From assembly GCF_018129995.1 (NCBI RefSeq), contig NZ_JAFCKS010000006.1, positions 310,001 to 374,000 of the forward strand: DNA of 64,000 nt. Reading direction: 5' to 3'. Under the pieces are notes generated by a model. The model was not told the DNA's origin. It made no database searches and saw nothing but the letters and a program-made list of their open reading frames with translations. Both the position numbers and the translations under genes were made by a program. How positions within the stretch are numbered: the stretch's first letter is position 1; each line of letters opens with the position of its first letter. The DNA is from Bradyrhizobium sp. SZCCT0153. Its GTDB lineage: Bacteria; Pseudomonadota; Alphaproteobacteria; Rhizobiales; Xanthobacteraceae. This document shows, one piece after another, positions 1-8,461 of this stretch.

Positions 1-1009
1 TGCGAACGACAGGTTTGGTCGCGGCCGGCGCGGGTGCCGCTGGCGACACCGAGAAGGTGACCCAGGTCGACCAGCTCTTCGGTCGATTCTCGACCTCCAG
101 GTCCTTGTAGCCGCGGACATTGAGATAGCCCTGGTAGCCATCGGACATCGGGATCATGAACCCTATCTGCGGACCGATTCCGACCGACTGCCCCCTGAAC
201 CCGCCGAGCTTGGCGCCCGGACCGCTATCGTCTGTGAGCTGCTGGAAGAAGTAGCCGGCGATGCCGATATGGACGTTCTTGCTCACGAACTGCGAGGCGG
301 CCCAGTCGACATGGAAGTCGATGCCGTTCTGGTACTGAAGGGCTCCGTTCATGAAACTGTAGGTGAGCCCGCCGACGATCGAGAATTCATGCCCGGTCTT
401 CGGGTCGAGATAGGTGTAGCCGGCGCCGGCGTCGACCGCGGGGAAGCCGAAACTCAGATTCGCGAGCCGGGTGGGATCATAGGTGCCGCTCGGGATGTTG
501 CCGGTGATGTAGACCAACTCGTTGTGGACGCCCTGATTCCATTTCAGCGTGCCCTGGTAGAAGACGTCGGTCAGCGTGGTGCGGTTGTCGGTGGCTGTCC
601 CGGAGATCGTGTTGCCGCGGGGACCGGTCAGCGTTGCGTCGATGCCGACGCCGATATTGCCGGGCGCGGTGAGCAGCGTGAAGGCGGCCTGACCGCCAAG
701 CACGGGCATCGGCGAGGTGTAGGTGATGCCCATGACCAGCGCATCGGCATGTGCGTTGAGGCCGGCGGTCACGGAGCCGGGTATGCCGCCGCTGGTGACG
801 AAGTTCTGGCCGCCGCCGGCTTTCTCCTGCAGATGGAGATAGATCGTCGAATAGGCCCATCCCGGCGTCACCGGCACGGCCGCAAGGCTACCGAAGATGC
901 CCGGAAGCCAGAAGCTGACACCGCCGGAATCGGCAAGGGCAGGCTGAGCGGTGAGGCTCGCCACAGCCAGCGCAGTCGCGAGTCCGGCCTTGCGAATGTG
1001 TCCCGCCAT
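1..1009 (-). CDS. SphA/MetA-type outer-membrane channel protein, 3' end outside window
   Basis: Reading the minus strand from the ATG at 1009 gives an open frame of 336 codons that leaves the window without a stop. The first 26 residues are a clear Sec signal peptide ending at a run of Ala (QPALADSGG). The rest alternates short aromatic/glycine strands (for example WAYSTIYLHLQ, GYTYLDPKTGHEFSIVGG) as in the phenol-degradation meta-pathway/SphA porin-like family, whose members are about 300-340 residues, so little is missing. It would sit in the outer membrane and admit hydrophobic or aromatic substrates. It is the last gene of the sulfatase operon visible here, 27 bases after the Gly-rich gene. 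The substrate is unknown; uptake of a sulfated aromatic is an inference from neighbours. Confidence 0.75.
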   Translation of the reverse strand, partial: MAGHIRKAGLATALAVASLTAQPALADSGGVSFWLPGIFGSLAAVPVTPGWAYSTIYLHLQEKAGGGQNFVTSGGIPGSVTAGLNAHADALVMGITYTSPMPVLGGQAAFTLLTAPGNIGVGIDATLTGPRGNTISGTATDNRTTLTDVFYQGTLKWNQGVHNELVYITGNIPSGTYDPTRLANLSFGFPAVDAGAGYTYLDPKTGHEFSIVGGLTYSFMNGALQYQNGIDFHVDWAASQFVSKNVHIGIAGYFFQQLTDDSGPGAKLGGFRGQSVGIGPQIGFMIPMSDGYQGYLNVRGYKDLEVENRPKSWSTWVTFSVSPAAPAPAATKPVVR

Positions 1010-1036
1010 GTGGCGTCTCCCATTTTCATCGCGTCG

Positions 1037-1546
1037 TTACGGGCAGTAGTCCCAAAAGCCCTGTGTCCGGGATGGGTCGGTGTAGTACCAGCACATGCCT
1101 GGGGCCGGTGCCGCACCCGCCCAACTGGCGGCTGTTGCGGCGGCGACGAATCCGATCGCCGCACCGGCGGCGATCGCACCGCCTCTCGGCCAGTAGTAAT
1201 GGCCGGGCCGCGCCCATGCGCCGCGCCCTGCCACAGCGGTGGTTCGGCGAACCGCGACGTTGCCGCGCGGTCCGACCACTGCGGTGCCGCCGCGATAGGC
1301 GGCGCCACGCGGGCCGACCACGGCGCCGCCGCGATGGACCACGGCACCGCCGCGCGGACCCACGACGGCGCCGCCACGGCGACCGGCCGCGCGCACTTCG
1401 ATGAGGCCGGATGATCCGATCGCGCTCTGCTGAATGGCCGCCGGCAGCAGCGGCGCCGCTGAAACCGTCTCGATCGAAAGGAACGCGCCGGTTGCCAGCG
1501 CCAGCCAGCAGCTCGTCAGCCGAAACGAGCGAATATCTCTAGACAT
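1037..1546 (-). CDS. Exported Gly/Arg-rich hypothetical protein
   Basis: A 169-residue protein from the ATG at 1546; a longer frame upstream overlaps the HAD gene and lacks a signal peptide, so this start is preferred. Residues 1-31 form a signal peptide ending TVSAAPLL. Residues about 50-105 are imperfect repeats of the type GGAVVGPRG / RGGAVV, and the C-terminus ends in a short Cys/Trp/Tyr motif (MCWYYTDPSRTQGFWDYC). Such proteins are frequent in Bradyrhizobium-like genomes, but no function is known. It lies between the HAD protein and the outer-membrane channel in the same operon, which suggests a periplasmic or cell-surface role. Confidence 0.7.
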   Translation of the reverse strand: MSRDIRSFRLTSCWLALATGAFLSIETVSAAPLLPAAIQQSAIGSSGLIEVRAAGRRGGAVVGPRGGAVVHRGGAVVGPRGAAYRGGTAVVGPRGNVAVRRTTAVAGRGAWARPGHYYWPRGGAIAAGAAIGFVAAATAASWAGAAPAPGMCWYYTDPSRTQGFWDYCP

Positions 1547-1605
1547 CTTTGATCCTCGTATTGTTCTTGTTTCGTCGATGAAGTCGCCCGGCACGATCCT
1601 CCTCG

Positions 1606-2649
1606 TCATCGCGACGCTCCCGTGCTGCCGCGTTCGAACGCGAACACCGTCTTCCAGTCCTTCGCCATGTCGACGACCGTCCAGCCGCGCCGCACCGCTT
1701 CGTCCCAGGCTTTGTCGAGCTTTCCGATCTTCGACTGGCGGTCGTAGGCATATTCGCGGACAGCGTCGGTGTGATGGACGATGCCGAGGAAGCGCGGGCC
1801 GGGTCCGGCCGCGGTCCATTGCAGCATCTGGTGGTCGCCGTCGGAGTTGCCGAAAGCGAGAATAGGGCGGCGGCCGATGAAGCGATTGATGCCCGACGGC
1901 TTGCCTGGGCCATCGTCAATGAACTCGACTTTCGGCAGCTTCATCAGGACGGGCTTGCCATCGTCTCCGATCTTGAATTGCGTGACTCCGGACGAGCCGA
2001 CGACCTGCTCGGGGGGAATGCCGTAAGCTTTATCGGCCCACACCCGCATGAACTCGACGCCGCCGCCGGACACGATGAACGTCTTGAAGCCGTTGGCGCG
2101 CAGGTAAGCGAGCAGCTCCACCATCGGCTGATAGACGAGCTCGTTGTAGGGACGATTGAAGCGCGGATGCTGCGCGCGGGCCAGCCAGTCGGCGACCGAG
2201 GACGCGTAGGCGTCCGTCGTCATGCCGCTATGGGCGGTCGCGACGAGTGATAGCAGGGCCTGCTGTCCTTGTGCGGCGAGCGCATGTCTATCGCCGGAGA
2301 GGAAAGCCTTGAATGGTTGTTGCTGCTTCCATTCTGGATGTGTGGCCGCCATCGCCTTGACGCTGTCCAGACCGAAGGCGAACTGAAAATAGATCGGCTG
2401 CTCGCACCACAGCGTGCCGTCGTTGTCGAACACGGCGATGCGCTCGGCGGGCGGGACGAAGTCCGGCCCGCCGTCTTTGATCACTCCCGCGACGAAGCCC
2501 GTGATCGCCTTCCTCGCCGCGCCATCGTTCCAGGATGGCAGTGGATCCGACTGGCCACGGGTGGTTCGGCTCATTGCACCGCAAAGCGATCCCGCAATGA
2601 GCAAGGTCAGCACACAACGATGGAGAAGCTGATACATTTCCTTTCGCAT
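1606..2649 (-). CDS. Exported HAD-superfamily phosphatase-like protein
   Basis: 347 residues. The N-terminus has an uncleaved or cleaved hydrophobic segment (about residues 10-26) indicating export. HAD motif I is present as DNDGT at residues 75-79 (nucleophile Asp75, acid/base Asp77); motif II lies in FIVSGGG and motif IV in GNSDGD. This layout matches the phosphoserine-phosphatase-like exported HAD proteins often found beside sulfatases. The substrate cannot be told from the sequence. It follows the sulfatase gene by 90 bases on the same strand. ATG codons at 2649 and 2637 are both possible starts. Confidence 0.8.
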   Translation of the reverse strand: MRKEMYQLLHRCVLTLLIAGSLCGAMSRTTRGQSDPLPSWNDGAARKAITGFVAGVIKDGGPDFVPPAERIAVFDNDGTLWCEQPIYFQFAFGLDSVKAMAATHPEWKQQQPFKAFLSGDRHALAAQGQQALLSLVATAHSGMTTDAYASSVADWLARAQHPRFNRPYNELVYQPMVELLAYLRANGFKTFIVSGGGVEFMRVWADKAYGIPPEQVVGSSGVTQFKIGDDGKPVLMKLPKVEFIDDGPGKPSGINRFIGRRPILAFGNSDGDHQMLQWTAAGPGPRFLGIVHHTDAVREYAYDRQSKIGKLDKAWDEAVRRGWTVVDMAKDWKTVFAFERGSTGASR

Positions 2650-2739
2650 CCCGAAACTCTGCGTGCCGGGTGTGGGGCCCGGCAGCTCGCCAAGGCGGAA
2701 CGCAGGCCGGCATGATGTCGGCCGGCGGCGATGTCGGAG

Positions 2740-4422
2740 CTACTTCTCTATGCCGCGATCCCTGAAGGACTTGTCGATCGCCTTGTTGACCTCCTTGCGA
2801 ACGCCCTCGACGTTGAAGCTGGCTGGGCGCTGACTCGGCGGATATTCGGCGAAGGTTTGCAGAAAGGCCGCAGCCTTCAGCTGTCCTTTCACCATCATGT
2901 AGTCGTTCTTGGCGAGGAAATCGTAATATTGGTCGGAGACGATGTCCGCGCGCTCGTACGGATCCATCCGGAGATTGAATATCTTCGGCACCCGCAAAGT
3001 CGTGAAGGGATTCGCCCACACCACCATTCCGCCCGGCCGGCGTTGCTCGGCGAAGACGATCTTCCAATCGTCGTAGCGCATGGCCACCAGATCTCCGTCG
3101 TCGTTGAAGTAGTAAAACTCGGAGCGTGCGCTCTTGGGCGATTTTCCGGTCAGGTAGTCCAGTTGGTTGTAGCCGTCGAGATGGTTCCTGAAAGTGGTCG
3201 GATTGCCGGCTGGCTGCCATCCCTTGAGCAGCCTTTCCTTGACATCGGTATCGCCGGCGGCGGCGAGGAGCGTCGGGAACCAATCGAGGCCGGAGACGAT
3301 CTGGTTTGAGACCTCGCCTGCCTTGATCTTCCCTGGCCAGCGCACCATCGCGGGTACACGGAAGGCGCCTTCCCAATTGGTGTCCTTTTCGCTTCGAAAG
3401 GGCGTCGTGGCGGCATCCGGCCACGACCATTGATTGGGGCCGTTGTCGGTGGTGTAGATGACGATGGTGTCGTCGGCGATGCCGAGCTCGTCGAGCGCTG
3501 TCAGGAGTTTGCCGACATCTCCGTCATGCTCCAGCATGCCATCCGCATATTCGTTGCCGACCATGCCGCTCTGTCCGCGCATCGACTCGCGCACATGCGT
3601 GAAGGCATGCATGCGCGTCGCATTCATCCAGGTGAAGAAGGGCTTGTTGGCCTGCACCTGCCGTCTCATGAAATCGATCGCGGCGGCAGTGGTCTCGTCG
3701 TCGATCGTTTCCATCCGATTCCTGTTCAGCGGCCCGGTGTCCTCGATCTTGCCGCCGGCAACACTACGGATGACGCCGCGGGGATGATAGGCCTTGAGAA
3801 ACGCTTGATCATCCTTCGGCCAGAAAGGTTGCTCCGGCTCTTCTTCGGCGTTGAGATGATACAGATTGCCGAAGAACTCATCGAAACCATGATTGGTCGG
3901 CAGATACTCGTCGAGATCGCCGAGGTGGTTCTTGCCGAACTGCCCCGTCGCATAACCCAGCGGCTTGAGCGCTTCGGCAATGGTGATGTCGACCTTTTGG
4001 AGGCCAACGGGAGCGCCGGGCGCACCGACCTTGGAAAGACCGGTGCGCAAGCAGGCCTGACCGGTGATGAACGTCGAACGGCCCGCGGTGCAGCTGTTCT
4101 CGGCATAATAGTCCGTGAACATCATGCCTTCCCGGGCGATACGATCGATGTTCGGCGTCTTGTACCCCACCACGCCGAACGAGTAGGCGCTGATGTTTGT
4201 CTGCCCGATGTCATCGCCGAAGATGACCAGGATGTTCGGCTTGCGGCCTGGGGGCGTCGAGGTCGCGGCAGGTGCGGGCGCAGCCTTCTGCGCTTGAGCC
4301 ATGGCTTTTGAAGTGAACGTCGCCGCAGCGACAATGGATGACGTACCCAACAGGAGATTTCTGCGATTGATCGTCTTATCTGTCCGCGACTGGTTGTTGT
4401 TGTTCTCAAACTCGCTACTCAT
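2740..4422 (-). CDS. Tat-exported arylsulfatase (type I, formylglycine dependent)
   Basis: 560 residues from the ATG at 4422, which has an AGGGAG site just upstream. A twin-arginine signal (INRRNLLLG, residues 18-26, then a hydrophobic stretch to AMAQA) shows export of the folded protein. The sulfatase core starts with KPNILVIFGDD (metal ligands Asp70/Asp71); the modification site is Cys111 in CTAGR, the C-x-A-x-R variant of the usual C-x-P-x-R, followed by the conserved TGQ. The Cys must become formylglycine, and the required enzyme is encoded 10 bases upstream in the same operon. The reaction is hydrolysis of sulfate esters in the periplasm; the natural substrate is unknown. Confidence 0.93.
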   Translation of the reverse strand: MSSEFENNNNQSRTDKTINRRNLLLGTSSIVAAATFTSKAMAQAQKAAPAPAATSTPPGRKPNILVIFGDDIGQTNISAYSFGVVGYKTPNIDRIAREGMMFTDYYAENSCTAGRSTFITGQACLRTGLSKVGAPGAPVGLQKVDITIAEALKPLGYATGQFGKNHLGDLDEYLPTNHGFDEFFGNLYHLNAEEEPEQPFWPKDDQAFLKAYHPRGVIRSVAGGKIEDTGPLNRNRMETIDDETTAAAIDFMRRQVQANKPFFTWMNATRMHAFTHVRESMRGQSGMVGNEYADGMLEHDGDVGKLLTALDELGIADDTIVIYTTDNGPNQWSWPDAATTPFRSEKDTNWEGAFRVPAMVRWPGKIKAGEVSNQIVSGLDWFPTLLAAAGDTDVKERLLKGWQPAGNPTTFRNHLDGYNQLDYLTGKSPKSARSEFYYFNDDGDLVAMRYDDWKIVFAEQRRPGGMVVWANPFTTLRVPKIFNLRMDPYERADIVSDQYYDFLAKNDYMMVKGQLKAAAFLQTFAEYPPSQRPASFNVEGVRKEVNKAIDKSFRDRGIEK

Positions 4423-4432
4423 TCCATGCTCC

Positions 4433-5446
4433 CTAGGTTCCTGGAAGTCCTTCTCGTTGGGGTTCGTTTGGAAGGGGTGACCGCACCACGCAGCGGAATC
4501 CGACATGGCTGGTCGAGGTATCCACCGGTTCGGCATGGCGCGCGGCGGGGCGATAACGGCGGCAATAGTTCGGCGCGCAGAGATGCGAGCCGCCCTTGAG
4601 GACCTTGCGGGGAATCCGGACGTCGGGCAGGGCAGGGTCGTAGCTTGCGCTCTCGCGCCCGCCGCGAGGGTTCTTCGGGATGCAGCAGGGCTTCGCAGTG
4701 TCGACCTGATGCCTCGCCGACCACCAGTCGGAGGTCCATTCCCAGACATTGCCGATCATGTCGTAGAGGCCGTAAGCGTTCGGCGGGAAGGCCATGACCG
4801 GCGAGGTACGCTCATACCCATCCTCGCCGAGATTCTGGACGGGAAAGTTTCCCTGCCAGATATTGGCCATGTGCTTGCCACCCGGCATCAGCACGTCGCC
4901 CCAGGCGAACTCCTCCGCCTCCAGGCCGCCGCGCGCGGCGAACTCCCATTCCGCCTCCGTCGGCAGGTCCTTGCCGGCCCAGCGCGCATACGCTGCCGCA
5001 TCGCTGAAGGAGACGTGGACGACGGGATGGTCGTCGAGGTCCTTGATGTTGCTGCCGGGACCATAGGGATGGCGCCAGTTGGCGCCGCGCAGGAAAGTCC
5101 ACCACTGGCTCCAGTCGGCGAGATCGGTGATGCGCGGCAGCGGCGAGAACACCAGCGATCCCGCGTACAGCATCTCCTTCAGTGCGCCGGGGTAGTCCCT
5201 GGGATCGGGAACGATTTGCGCCTCGGTCACATGACCGGTCGCGTTGACGAACTGCTTGAACTGCCGGTTGGTGATGGGCGTACGGTCGATCCAGAAGCCG
5301 TCGACAGCGACGCGATGACTCGGCGCCTCCTCGGGATAATGATGGTCGGATCCCATGCGAAAGGTTCCGCCGGGAATGAAGACCATTTCGCCGGTCTTCA
5401 CGTCATCCGGCAACCATTCGCAGTGATCCAGATCCGCCCGCAGCAT
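4433..5446 (-). CDS. Formylglycine-generating enzyme family protein (sulfatase maturation)
   Basis: 337 residues from the ATG at 5446, which has GGAG 8 bases upstream; a longer frame to 5590 is low-complexity and is not preferred. The FGE fold is clear: FIPGGTFRMGS near the N-terminus, PVHVSFSDAAAYARWAGK, WEWTSDWW, and the C-terminal GGSHLC....C block with the two catalytic cysteines at about 290 and 295, then GFRC. FGE oxidises the sulfatase Cys to formylglycine with oxygen and copper. No signal peptide, so it acts in the cytoplasm before Tat export of the sulfatase, which fits the Tat signal next door. First gene of the operon. Confidence 0.92.
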   Translation of the reverse strand: MLRADLDHCEWLPDDVKTGEMVFIPGGTFRMGSDHHYPEEAPSHRVAVDGFWIDRTPITNRQFKQFVNATGHVTEAQIVPDPRDYPGALKEMLYAGSLVFSPLPRITDLADWSQWWTFLRGANWRHPYGPGSNIKDLDDHPVVHVSFSDAAAYARWAGKDLPTEAEWEFAARGGLEAEEFAWGDVLMPGGKHMANIWQGNFPVQNLGEDGYERTSPVMAFPPNAYGLYDMIGNVWEWTSDWWSARHQVDTAKPCCIPKNPRGGRESASYDPALPDVRIPRKVLKGGSHLCAPNYCRRYRPAARHAEPVDTSTSHVGFRCVVRSPLPNEPQREGLPGT

Positions 5447-5952
5447 GGTGGAAACTCCGATACTCGCGTTTCCACCTGACGCTACGGCGTAGATTTTGGC
5501 AGAGGCTGGAGACGGCCCATTGCCCGGTATGTTGGACGCATTGTCTGGTCCCCTCTTTTTTGGCGCTCGGAGGAGAGCACGACGCTTCATTGCGTCAGTG
5601 TCTCTTTCCTATCGCGAGCACGAGTTTGTGCACGCGGCAAATCCCTGCCGCGTGCACTCCGCCATCCGCAGAGCGCTTTCGATCGATCTCGCTGAGGTTG
5701 AAAACGGTATCGGAAGATTGGCCGGTTGTGATGTGCAGTTTGTGCCAGTACGCAGGGGCAATGGGTGAGACTTAACGACCCATCGCCAAAAACCCACGGA
5801 ATTGCGATGCAATGCAGTGAATTTTACCTGCCGGATTTCGACAGTGTTTGCCTCGAAATGCGAAGTCAGCTTGTCGTACCCGCTTCGCGTTGTGGTGGTA
5901 TTTGGCTGCCGCCTGCCGCAGAATTGTCGCGCTTCAGTAACAGGGTACAGCC
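5447..5952. promoter_or_regulatory. Divergent intergenic region between sulfatase operon and AraC regulator
   Basis: About 500 bases with no convincing gene. It must contain the promoters of the minus-strand sulfatase operon and of the plus-strand AraC gene. The one conspicuous element is the 12-bp perfect inverted repeat at 5628-5657 (listed separately). The AT content is higher toward the AraC start. I cannot assign -10/-35 boxes with confidence. Confidence 0.6.
5628..5657. promoter_or_regulatory. Perfect 12-bp inverted repeat, candidate operator
   Basis: GTGCACGCGGCA (5628-5639), a 6-base spacer, then TGCCGCGTGCAC (5646-5657): perfect complementarity over 12 bp. No T-run follows on either strand, so a Rho-independent terminator is unlikely. 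It lies about 180 bases upstream of the sulfatase-maturation gene and 295 bases upstream of the AraC gene. A dimeric regulator site is the simplest reading; AraC proteins more often use direct repeats, so the binder may be a different factor. Confidence 0.5.
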
Positions 5953-6939
5953 ATGGGGCAATTCCTTCTGGTTGATTCGCGCAAGCTGGACGGTTTCGAA
6001 GGACTTCACCAGGCCGTCCACGGCTCGCATGTCGACGTGATGCAGCTCGGCCGCGGTCGGCTGCGCGGGACGTTGTCCCATGTCGGCATCGGCGATTTCT
6101 CGCTCAGCATCGGCGCCTTCAACGTCGGCATGCGCACGCAGCGCGTCGCCAGCGACGACAAGCTGATCGTCGGGATGCTGCTCGCCGCCGAAGAGCGCGT
6201 CGCCCATTGGTCGTTCGACATGAAGCTCAACGATGTGCTCGTGATTCCGCCGCTGCTCGAGCATGACGGTGTCTTTCACGGCCCATCCGCTTACGCCGCG
6301 ATGCGCTTCGACCTCACGGAGGTCGCATCCCTGTTCGGTGGCGAAGCGAGGCTGAGCGATCCCGACAGCTGGCGCAGCCGCGGTCATTTCCGGGCGGACC
6401 TCGAGACCGGCGCGATCGCCTCGCGCCGGCTGGTCCGGATCATGTCGCATCTGCGCGAAAACAAATACGGACTGACGCCGTCGAGCGCCGACTTCTGGAA
6501 GCGATCGATTGTCGAGTGCATGGCGGCCAACGTCATGTCGTCACTGCCGCCCGACGATGGCGGCTGGCTGCCCTCGGCAAGGCGGCTGATCCGCCGGGTT
6601 GAGGAGTATCTGGACGAGGCGGGCACGCGACCGGTACATGTGTCGGAGATCTGTGCGGCATTGGGCGTATCGCGGCGCACCTTGCATCGCGCCTTTCAAG
6701 AGGTGTTCGGCCTCGGCCCGGTCAGCTTCCTCAGGCACAAGCGGCTATGCGCCGTTCATTCGATCCTGCACGAGAGCGCTCCTGGCTCGACGACCGTGGC
6801 GGCGGTCGCGATGCAGCAGGGCTTCTACGAGCTCGGACGGTTCTCGCAATACTACCTTGCGATGTTCGGGGAGCGTCCGTCGCAGACGCTCGGAATTGCG
6901 ACACTGCAAGCAGCTGGAAACGACCTCGCCAGAGCCTAG
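5953..6939 (+). CDS. AraC-family transcriptional regulator
   Basis: 328 residues. The C-terminal 100 residues carry two helix-turn-helix motifs: one around VSEICAALGVSRRTLHRAFQ and the second around FYELGRFSQYYLAMFGERPSQTL, the AraC signature. The N-terminal 200 residues are a cupin-like sensing domain of unknown ligand. It is transcribed away from the sulfatase operon from a shared intergenic region, so regulation of that operon is the likely job. A downstream inverted repeat at 7022-7060 probably ends the transcript. Confidence 0.88.
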   Translation: MGQFLLVDSRKLDGFEGLHQAVHGSHVDVMQLGRGRLRGTLSHVGIGDFSLSIGAFNVGMRTQRVASDDKLIVGMLLAAEERVAHWSFDMKLNDVLVIPPLLEHDGVFHGPSAYAAMRFDLTEVASLFGGEARLSDPDSWRSRGHFRADLETGAIASRRLVRIMSHLRENKYGLTPSSADFWKRSIVECMAANVMSSLPPDDGGWLPSARRLIRRVEEYLDEAGTRPVHVSEICAALGVSRRTLHRAFQEVFGLGPVSFLRHKRLCAVHSILHESAPGSTTVAAVAMQQGFYELGRFSQYYLAMFGERPSQTLGIATLQAAGNDLARA

Positions 6940-7021
6940 CGCTCTCGGTTGCGAACGACGCCATGACGGCAGGAGGCCGCTGTCTTGCCCGACGCGCCAA
7001 ATGGCGAACGAAAAACGTCGG

Positions 7022-7060
7022 GAAAACAACCCTGTAGCTACTGTGCATGGGGTTGTTTTC
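7022..7060. repeat. Inverted repeat containing a dispersed 24-bp motif
   Basis: GAAAACAACCC at 7022-7032 is complementary to GGGTTGTTTTC at 7050-7060. The right half, 24 bases at 7037-7060, recurs exactly as its reverse complement at 44547-44570. Both copies lie between the 3' ends of convergent genes (AraC/MCP here, small membrane protein/GST there). It may serve as a bidirectional terminator or be part of a dispersed repeat family. Confidence 0.6.
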
Positions 7061-7096
7061 ACGGTTTTGTCTTGGACAGGCCGGCTGGCCCCAGTC

Positions 7097-8173
7097 TCAC
7101 GCCCCGCAGACGATCACGCCGTACCAGCCCAGGCCCCGATAGGTCTCGTAGCCCGGCGTCGCATGGAAGGCGACCAGCGTGCCGGAACGGTCCTGGTAGA
7201 AGCCGGAGCGCTGGCCGTCCAGCGCGAGCGAGATGCGCTCGCTGAGGATGCCTTGGCCGTCGGAGGCTGCGATCACGCGAAAATTCGAGTCGACCAGCAG
7301 CACGCGGGCCTTGTCGCTGTCGCCGACGCGCACGCCTTGCACGATGGCGCGGGCCTGCGCCTCCCAGTCGAAATGGATGGCGAGCACGCCGATCGGCGCG
7401 CCGTTGGCCTGGCCGCCGGCGCGGACGCTGGCGCAATAGGTCGCGACCTGCGCATTGCCGAGGAGCGGCTGGTTCTCGACGTCGCCGGCGACATAGTCGT
7501 CGCCGGAGCGCAGGGCCTTCGCCTCGCGAAACCATTTGGTATGGGCGACGTTCTGGCCGACGGCGCGAAAGCGGTCGGCGCGGCCGTTGGCGATGACGTT
7601 GCCGTCGAGGTCGCAGAGCCAGAGGTCGAGATAGACGGTGTAGGCCGCGAGGATCACGCCGAGACGCTGCGAGGCATGGGAGACGGCGGCCGCGCTCGGC
7701 GAGGCCGCGCAATCGACCACGGCGGAATCGGTCGCCCACCAGCGCACGTCGCAGGTGCGTTCATAGAGGTTGCGGTCGATCAGCTCGATGGCGTTGAGCG
7801 ACAGGTCGACCATGCGCTCGCCGCGCGAGCGCTGGCTCATGCGGTCGATCGAGGCGACGAGATCGCCGGTGCGTTTGGTCAGCTGGGTTTCGAGCTCGCG
7901 TGCGATGGTCTCGACCTGCTGGCCGACGCCGCGCACCTCCTGCGCCACCACCGCAAAGCCCGCGCCTTGGGCGCCGGCGCGCGAGCTTTCGATCAGCGCA
8001 TTGAGCGCCAGCATCTTCATCTGGTTGGTGATCTGCTGGATCGACTTGGTCTTGTCGACCGCGATCTGGTTGACCTCCGCGGTGAGGCGGTTGATCAGAG
8101 CCGAGATATCGGAATCGTCATCAGCGGGTTCGGTAGTGATCGGCTTGGCTTTCAGACCCAGCGCAGCAGACAT
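7097..8173 (-). CDS. Soluble MCP-like chemoreceptor with N-terminal signalling hairpin and C-terminal sensor
   Basis: 358 residues from the ATG at 8173. Residues about 25-95 form the tip of a methyl-accepting chemotaxis signalling domain (NQMKMLALNALIESSRAGA, then GFAVVAQEVR), normally found at the C-terminus of MCPs. The C-terminal 200 residues (from about 150) read as a Cache/PAS-type sensor (LWLCDLDGNVIANGRAD, GVLAIHFDW, VLLVDSNFRVIAASDG). There is no transmembrane segment, so the protein should be cytoplasmic. The order is reversed relative to standard receptors and the hairpin is short, so coupling to CheA/CheW is uncertain. Ligand unknown. Confidence 0.82.
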   Translation of the reverse strand: MSAALGLKAKPITTEPADDDSDISALINRLTAEVNQIAVDKTKSIQQITNQMKMLALNALIESSRAGAQGAGFAVVAQEVRGVGQQVETIARELETQLTKRTGDLVASIDRMSQRSRGERMVDLSLNAIELIDRNLYERTCDVRWWATDSAVVDCAASPSAAAVSHASQRLGVILAAYTVYLDLWLCDLDGNVIANGRADRFRAVGQNVAHTKWFREAKALRSGDDYVAGDVENQPLLGNAQVATYCASVRAGGQANGAPIGVLAIHFDWEAQARAIVQGVRVGDSDKARVLLVDSNFRVIAASDGQGILSERISLALDGQRSGFYQDRSGTLVAFHATPGYETYRGLGWYGVIVCGA

Positions 8174-8461
8174 CGGGGGACTTCCCTTGGCAATGAGGCC
8201 TGATCTGCAATGAACCCGGAACAATCGCTTACAGATCGAATACGATTCTTTTTCGAAGATTCCGCCTAACGCCTGCTTAATTTGCTATTCGGCGGAATGC
8301 CTAAATGATAGTCACTCCGGCCTGCCGGCCGGCCATCCACCGCTTTGTGTCCCCGGGCCGTTGCAAATGGCGGGGGTTTCCCGGCCAATCCTCCTAAGCC
8401 AGTGACCGGGCGCCTAGCGTGATCGCCCAAGCCTCGAGTTTTCAACAGATTGCCGCCCGTC

